Assembly: GCA_946549035.1 (NCBI GenBank)
Contig: CAMNQH010000028.1
Location: forward strand, 1-41,691
Length of the DNA: 41,691 nt
Direction: 5' to 3'
From: an uncultured Lachnospiraceae bacterium
Lineage (GTDB): Bacteria; Bacillota; Clostridia; Lachnospirales; Lachnospiraceae
A program made the translations under genes and the position numbers. Below, one piece after another: positions 37,191 to 41,691 of the stretch (position 1 is the first letter of the stretch; each line of letters opens with the position of its first letter). The notes under the pieces are model-generated. The model was not told the origin of the DNA, ran no database searches, and saw only the letters and a list, made by a program, of their open reading frames with translations.

Positions 37191-39992
37191 ATGGATAACA
37201 AAGGAAACAATAATCAAAATAACAACAATAATAGAAATGGCATGACCCTTCTGATTTTTATTTTGGCGGCGTTGGTGGTGCTGTTTATTGCAAGCATGAT
37301 CAGCAGCGGGATCACCAAGATGACCAACCAGAAGATTACCTATACCCAATTTAAGGAGCTGGTAGAGGAAGACCGTGTAGAGAAGGTGGAATTTAAATCC
37401 GGCCTGATTCATATTACGCCCAAGACCAAGGAAGGCCAGATTGCCTTAATTACCTATTATGCGGTGCAGTTGGATGACGAGGGGCTTTTGCCTCTTTTGG
37501 ATAAGCATGGAGTGGATTACGAGGGAATCCAGGCCAGCGCTACCACAAACTTCTTATATAATATTTTAAGTTTTGTAATTCCAATCGCGATCTGCTGGAT
37601 TCTCTTAGCTTTTGTGATGCGCCGGATGGGCGGCGGAGGCGGCGTTATGGGCGTCGGCAAGAGCAACGCTAAAGTTTACGTGGAGAAGCAGACAGGAGTG
37701 ACCTTTAAGGATGTGGCAGGACAGGACGAGGCCAAGGAGTCTTTGCAGGAAGTAGTGGATTTCCTTCATAATCCTAAGAAATATACAGATATCGGGGCGA
37801 AGCTTCCCAAAGGCGCGTTGCTGGTGGGCCCTCCCGGTACGGGTAAGACATTGCTGGCTAAGGCTGTGGCGGGAGAGGCCAAGGTGCCCTTTTTCTCTCT
37901 GGCCGGTTCAGATTTTGTGGAAATGTTTGTAGGTGTGGGCGCGTCCCGTGTCCGGGATTTGTTTAAAGAGGCCCAGAAACATGCTCCCTGTATTGTATTT
38001 ATTGATGAGATTGACGCTATCGGTAAGAGCCGTGATACCAGATACGGCGGCAATGATGAACGGGAACAGACCTTGAATCAGCTTTTGGCGGAGATGGACG
38101 GCTTTGATACGTCCAAGGGCGTATTGATTCTTGCGGCTACCAACCGGCCGGAAGTATTGGATAAGGCCCTTTTGCGCCCGGGGCGTTTTGACCGGAGAAT
38201 TATTGTGGACAAGCCGGATTTAAAGGGCCGGAAAGAGACCTTGAAGGTGCATTCCAAGAATGTGCTGATGGATGATTCCGTGGATTTGGACGCCATTGCT
38301 CTGGCAACGTCTGGGGCGGTAGGCTCTGATCTTGCTAATATGATCAATGAAGCGGCTATTAATGCTGTAAAAAGCGGAAGAAAATATGTGAATCAGTCGG
38401 ACTTGTTTGAATCCGTAGAGGTAGTAATCGCCGGAAAAGAGAAAAAGGACCGGATTATGGGTCCCAAGGAGAAGAAGCTGGTGGCTTATCATGAAGTAGG
38501 CCACGCGCTGGTGACCGCGCTGCAGAAGGATGCGGAGCCGGTGCAGAAGATTACCATTATTCCCCGAACCAAGGGCGCCTTGGGATACACGATGCAGGTG
38601 CCGGAGGAAGAGAAGTTTTTGATGACCAAGAATGAGCTGGTAGCCCATCTTGTGACTTATATGGGAGGCCGTGCGGCGGAGGAGATCGTGTTTGACTCCG
38701 TTACCACCGGGGCGTCCAATGATATTGAGCAGGCCACAAAGATTGCCAGGGCCATGGTGACCCAGTACGGCATGTCGGAGAAGTTCGGGCTGATGGGACT
38801 TGTAACCGTGGAGAATCAATATTTGGACGGCAGGGCGTCTTTAAACTGCGGAGAAGAGACGGCGGCCCAGATTGATAAAGAAGTGATGGCAATCCTCCAA
38901 GAAAGCTATGCCCAGGCGAAAGAGCTGCTTTTGGAGAATCGCAGCGCATTGGATGAGATTGCAGAGTATTTGTACGAGCATGAGACGATTACAGGAAAAG
39001 AATTTATGGATATTTTCCGCCGTCTGAAAGGACTTCCCCCGGAAGCAGAAAAGAAGGAGCAGGAGAAGGAGAGCCATATTAATTTTAAGGAAGCGGATCC
39101 CCAGCCGGTAGTCCGGGAGACGCCAAAGCAAGAGCGGAAAGTGTCCTTAGAGCCAATCCCGGGTTCTGCCGTAAGCGCCCAGGGAGAGACAGAGGATACA
39201 GCCGTAATTTTAAATAAGGCAGAAGCCGCAGAGGCTTTGGAGCCGGAGGAAGATTTCATAGTAAATACCTTGGAAATAGAACCGGAGGAGCTGATGCAGG
39301 GGGACGATGCCCAGGAGTTTGAGGCAGCAGAGGAAGAGATACAAGAGGGGAAAGAAAAAGAGCGTCCGGTGATAAAAGAACATCCCTCTTTGGAGAAAAT
39401 ACAGCCGGAAGCTGCTCAGATCAAGCAGACGTCACCGGAACAAGGAAGGATGCCGTCTTCTATAGAAGCAAAGCAGTCTCAGGAAGTGGAGGCAAAGCAG
39501 CCTCAGGAGGCGGAGGCAAAGCGTCCGCAAGCAGCGGAAGCAAAACGCTCCCAGGCTACACAGGCAAAGCCCCCGCAAGCGGCGGAAACGAGACAGCTCC
39601 AGGTCATCGAGATAAAGCCGTCCCAGGCAGTGGAAGCAAAGCGTTCCAAAGCAGTAAAAGGGAACCCTCCCCGGGAGGCGAAAGAGGTACGGCGTCCGGA
39701 GACGGCAGCAGCTTCCAAGCAGCCTGCCAAAGAAGAGAAGCAACATCCTGTTGAAAAAACCGCTCAGCCGGTAAAGGAGCAGAAGGTTCGGCGTCCGGCG
39801 GCAGGGCAGCAGCTTTCGGCGGAATTGTCATCGGAACTTGGAGCGGAAAAGAAACAGAAGGCAAAAGCGCCCGTAAAGCAGCCCTTGGTATCTAAGGAGA
39901 TTCTCCTGGCGGAGGACGGAAAACCCCTGTCCGCACTGGAGATGCTTAAAAAGATGAACGAGCAGTCTGCCGAGGATAAAGGGCAGTCATAA
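37191..39992 (+). CDS. ftsH: ATP-dependent zinc metalloprotease FtsH with long C-terminal extension
   Basis: 933-residue membrane AAA protease degrading misfolded membrane and regulatory proteins. Membrane segments about 18-36 and 123-143 flank the extracytoplasmic FtsH_ext domain. The AAA module has Walker A GPPGTGKT (213-220), Walker B VFIDEID (269-275), the second region of homology around [19 protein letters not shown], and the zinc site HEVGH (434-438) with a distal Asp in the peptidase M41 domain. The conserved part ends near 615, a normal FtsH. About 317 further residues are acidic/Pro/Gln/Lys-rich and look disordered, with eight octapeptide repeats at residues 758-821. The Asn-rich N-terminus (NNNQNNNNN) is also notable. 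SD GGAGGAGG precedes ATG 37191. Confidence 0.96.
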   Translation: MDNKGNNNQNNNNNRNGMTLLIFILAALVVLFIASMISSGITKMTNQKITYTQFKELVEEDRVEKVEFKSGLIHITPKTKEGQIALITYYAVQLDDEGLLPLLDKHGVDYEGIQASATTNFLYNILSFVIPIAICWILLAFVMRRMGGGGGVMGVGKSNAKVYVEKQTGVTFKDVAGQDEAKESLQEVVDFLHNPKKYTDIGAKLPKGALLVGPPGTGKTLLAKAVAGEAKVPFFSLAGSDFVEMFVGVGASRVRDLFKEAQKHAPCIVFIDEIDAIGKSRDTRYGGNDEREQTLNQLLAEMDGFDTSKGVLILAATNRPEVLDKALLRPGRFDRRIIVDKPDLKGRKETLKVHSKNVLMDDSVDLDAIALATSGAVGSDLANMINEAAINAVKSGRKYVNQSDLFESVEVVIAGKEKKDRIMGPKEKKLVAYHEVGHALVTALQKDAEPVQKITIIPRTKGALGYTMQVPEEEKFLMTKNELVAHLVTYMGGRAAEEIVFDSVTTGASNDIEQATKIARAMVTQYGMSEKFGLMGLVTVENQYLDGRASLNCGEETAAQIDKEVMAILQESYAQAKELLLENRSALDEIAEYLYEHETITGKEFMDIFRRLKGLPPEAEKKEQEKESHINFKEADPQPVVRETPKQERKVSLEPIPGSAVSAQGETEDTAVILNKAEAAEALEPEEDFIVNTLEIEPEELMQGDDAQEFEAAEEEIQEGKEKERPVIKEHPSLEKIQPEAAQIKQTSPEQGRMPSSIEAKQSQEVEAKQPQEAEAKRPQAAEAKRSQATQAKPPQAAETRQLQVIEIKPSQAVEAKRSKAVKGNPPREAKEVRRPETAAASKQPAKEEKQHPVEKTAQPVKEQKVRRPAAGQQLSAELSSELGAEKKQKAKAPVKQPLVSKEILLAEDGKPLSALEMLKKMNEQSAEDKGQS
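39462..39653 (+). repeat. Eight tandem 24-bp (octapeptide) repeats within ftsH
   Basis: In-frame units of 8 codons approximating (A/V)EAK(Q/R)(P/S)Q(A/E): [64 protein letters not shown]. The DNA of the units has diverged at third positions while the octad phase is unbroken. Confidence 0.9.
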
Positions 39993-40031
39993 GATATGGC
40001 ATATTGCAAAGGAGGGGTCATTTTGATACCC

Positions 40032-40072
40032 AGGCAGTTCAGTGAGATTCTCACTGAGCTGTCCTTTGTTTT
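40032..40072 (+). terminator. Intrinsic terminator after ftsH
   Basis: CAGTTCAGTGAG (40035-40046) pairs with CTCACTGAGCTG (40050-40061), one G-T pair, 3-base loop, followed by TCCTTTGTTTTT. Confidence 0.88.
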
Positions 40073-40121
40073 TAAGTACAATCAAGTTTCACTATAGGGT
40101 CAGTAACAAATGGGAGGAGCC

Positions 40122-41691
40122 ATGTTTGATATTCAGGAGGAATTAAAGAAGCTGCCGGCTAAGCCGGGGGTTTATATCATGCATGATAAAGGGGATGCAA
40201 TCATTTACGTTGGCAAAGCGGTCAGCCTGCGGAACCGGGTGCGCCAGTATTTTCGGCCGAGCCACAGTGAAGGCGTCAAAAAAGATCAGATGGTAAAACA
40301 GATCGAACGTTTTGAGTACATTATTACGGATTCCGAGCTGGAAGCATTGATTTTGGAATGTAATTTAATTAAAGAACACAGGCCCAAGTACAATACCATG
40401 CTGCGGGACGACAAATCGTACCCGTATATCAGAGTGACACTGGGGGAGGAATTTCCCAGGGTCCTTTTTTCACGTCAAATCAAAAAAGATAAATCCAAAT
40501 ATTTTGGCCCCTATACCAGTGCAGGAGCGGTGAAGGATACCATAGACCTGTTGCAGAAGCTTTACCACCTCAGGACTTGCAGCCGCGTACTTCCCAGAGA
40601 TACCAAAAAGGAACGTCCCTGTTTGAATTATCATATCAAACAATGTTTAGGGCCTTGCCAGGGGTATGTGGATAAAGAAGCTTACCGGGAGCAAATAGAA
40701 GGAGCGATTTCCTTTTTAAATGGAAATTACGAACCGATGCTTCGGGAGTTAGAGGAGAAAATGAACCAGTGCTCCCAGAATATGGAATTTGAAAAGGCTA
40801 TTGAGTACCGGGAATTGAAAAACAGTGTCGCCCAGATTTCCCAGAAGCAGAAGATAACCAATTCCGACGGAGAGGATAAGGATATCATCGCCGCAGCCTG
40901 TGATGAAAACGATGCGGTGGTGCAGGTGTTTTTTGTACGGGACGGCTTGCTCATTGGACGGGATCATTTTCATGTGACAATCGCCCAGGGAGACACCAGG
41001 TCTCAGATTTTGGCGGCTTTTCTAAAACAATTTTATGCGGGGACGCCTTTTATACCAAGAGAAATTATGCTCCAGGAGGATGTAGAAGAATCGGAAGTAA
41101 TTACCCAATGGCTGACAGCCAGGCGGGGAGGCAGGGTCTATCTTCGAGTCCCCAAAAAGGGAACAAAGGAAAAGCTGGTGGAGCTGGCGGCTAAAAATGC
41201 GTGGCTGGTACTCAGCCAAGATAAGGAAAAAATAAAACGAGAAGAGGGACGTACCATAGGGGCTTTAAAGGAAATTGCAGGGCTCTTACAGATGGAGGGT
41301 ATTTCCAGGATTGAAGCTTTTGATATTTCTAATATCAATGGGTTTGAGACCGTCGGCTCTATGATTGTCTATGAAAAAGGCAAGCCCCGCCGCAGCGATT
41401 ACCGGAAATTCAAGCTGCGAACCGTATCGGGGCCAGACGACTATGGTTCTATGTACGAGGTGCTGACCAGACGCTTTTCCCATGGGATGAAAGAGAAAGA
41501 AACATTAAAAGAAAAAGAGATCTCAGAGGAGTATGGAAGCTTTACCCGCTTTCCGGATCTGATTATGATGGACGGAGGGAAAGGACAGGTAAATATAGCG
41601 TTGCGGGTATTGGATGAATTACGCCTTCACATTCCCGTGTGCGGCATGGTAAAGGATGATAATCACAGGACCCGGGGACTATATTTTCAGA
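40122..41691 (+). CDS. uvrC: UvrC, excinuclease ABC subunit C (3' end outside window)
   Basis: The reading frame is open for 523 codons to the window edge, out of a usual ~600. UvrC makes both incisions in nucleotide excision repair. Visible: the N-terminal GIY-YIG nuclease domain ([28 protein letters not shown]), the Cys cluster in [17 protein letters not shown], the UVR motif that contacts UvrB ([13 protein letters not shown]), and the RNase H-like C-terminal nuclease ([29 protein letters not shown]). The final helix-hairpin-helix part lies beyond 41691. The start ATG 40122 follows GGGAGGAG. It lies downstream of the ftsH terminator; its own promoter is not clear to me. Confidence 0.96.
   Translation, partial: MFDIQEELKKLPAKPGVYIMHDKGDAIIYVGKAVSLRNRVRQYFRPSHSEGVKKDQMVKQIERFEYIITDSELEALILECNLIKEHRPKYNTMLRDDKSYPYIRVTLGEEFPRVLFSRQIKKDKSKYFGPYTSAGAVKDTIDLLQKLYHLRTCSRVLPRDTKKERPCLNYHIKQCLGPCQGYVDKEAYREQIEGAISFLNGNYEPMLRELEEKMNQCSQNMEFEKAIEYRELKNSVAQISQKQKITNSDGEDKDIIAAACDENDAVVQVFFVRDGLLIGRDHFHVTIAQGDTRSQILAAFLKQFYAGTPFIPREIMLQEDVEESEVITQWLTARRGGRVYLRVPKKGTKEKLVELAAKNAWLVLSQDKEKIKREEGRTIGALKEIAGLLQMEGISRIEAFDISNINGFETVGSMIVYEKGKPRRSDYRKFKLRTVSGPDDYGSMYEVLTRRFSHGMKEKETLKEKEISEEYGSFTRFPDLIMMDGGKGQVNIALRVLDELRLHIPVCGMVKDDNHRTRGLYFQ

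Noticed and set aside
37057-37245. 62-residue plus-strand open frame overlapping the ftsH start
   Set aside because: It spans the ftsH promoter and ribosome site in another frame; Lys/Glu-rich only because of A-rich DNA.

Overview
The window is about 41.7 kb of ordinary bacterial chromosome. It most likely comes from a Firmicute of the Lachnospiraceae (Clostridium cluster XIVa) type. The reasons are the strong AGGAGG-type ribosome binding sites, TTGACA/TATAAT promoters, U-tailed hairpin terminators, moderate GC content, a CheV chemotaxis protein, a DUF1846 protein, a PurO-like IMP cyclohydrolase beside a stand-alone AICAR transformylase, and LplA/LplB/YtcP-type sugar ABC transporters with a membrane-bound AraC regulator. 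The assignment is inference; no 16S gene is present. I see no phage, insertion sequence, CRISPR array or tRNA. No stretch over 300 bases lacks a gene; the largest gaps are the divergent promoter regions at 8905-9143 and 36924-37190.

Layout. 1-303: 3' part of tmRNA (ssrA), including the tag end and CCA tail, then its terminator. 325-4908: a small membrane protein, an OmpR-type response regulator and HAMP histidine kinase, a lipoprotein, then CheV. 5043-6950: the last two steps of IMP synthesis encoded as separate genes. 7045-8904 (minus): nagB-nagA for GlcNAc-6-P catabolism. 9144-16477 (plus, divergent from nagBA): a probable operon of a cytosolic multi-domain transglutaminase-like protein, a DeoR regulator, an M17 aminopeptidase, CutC, and a membrane thiol-redox protein with two thioredoxin-like domains and a CcdA/DsbD core. 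16534-16851 (minus): small unknown gene. 16930-24452: AraC-type regulator, sugar-binding lipoprotein, two permeases and an alpha-L-fucosidase. 24572-26053: aspartase. 26110-29265 (minus): GntR(YtrA)-ATPase-permease ABC operon with a palindromic operator. 29450-30271: small Cys-rich protein and a truncated flavodoxin. 30378-33440: beta-galactosidase. 33554-33736: small unknown gene. 33848-36923 (minus): pyrG then a DUF1846 gene. 37191-39992: ftsH with a very long C-terminal tail carrying octapeptide repeats. 40122-end: uvrC, cut by the window edge.

How it fits together. The fucosidase, beta-galactosidase, NagA and NagB all lack secretion signals and are fed by an ABC importer. Together they suggest import of short fucosylated, galactose- and GlcNAc-containing host glycans (mucin or milk type) and their breakdown in the cytoplasm. 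The most unusual block is the transglutaminase/aminopeptidase/DeoR/CutC/redox operon facing nagBA. Its lead protein has a catalytic core resembling peptide N-glycanase and contains further degenerate domains, so cytosolic glycopeptide or isopeptide processing is a testable idea, not a demonstrated function.
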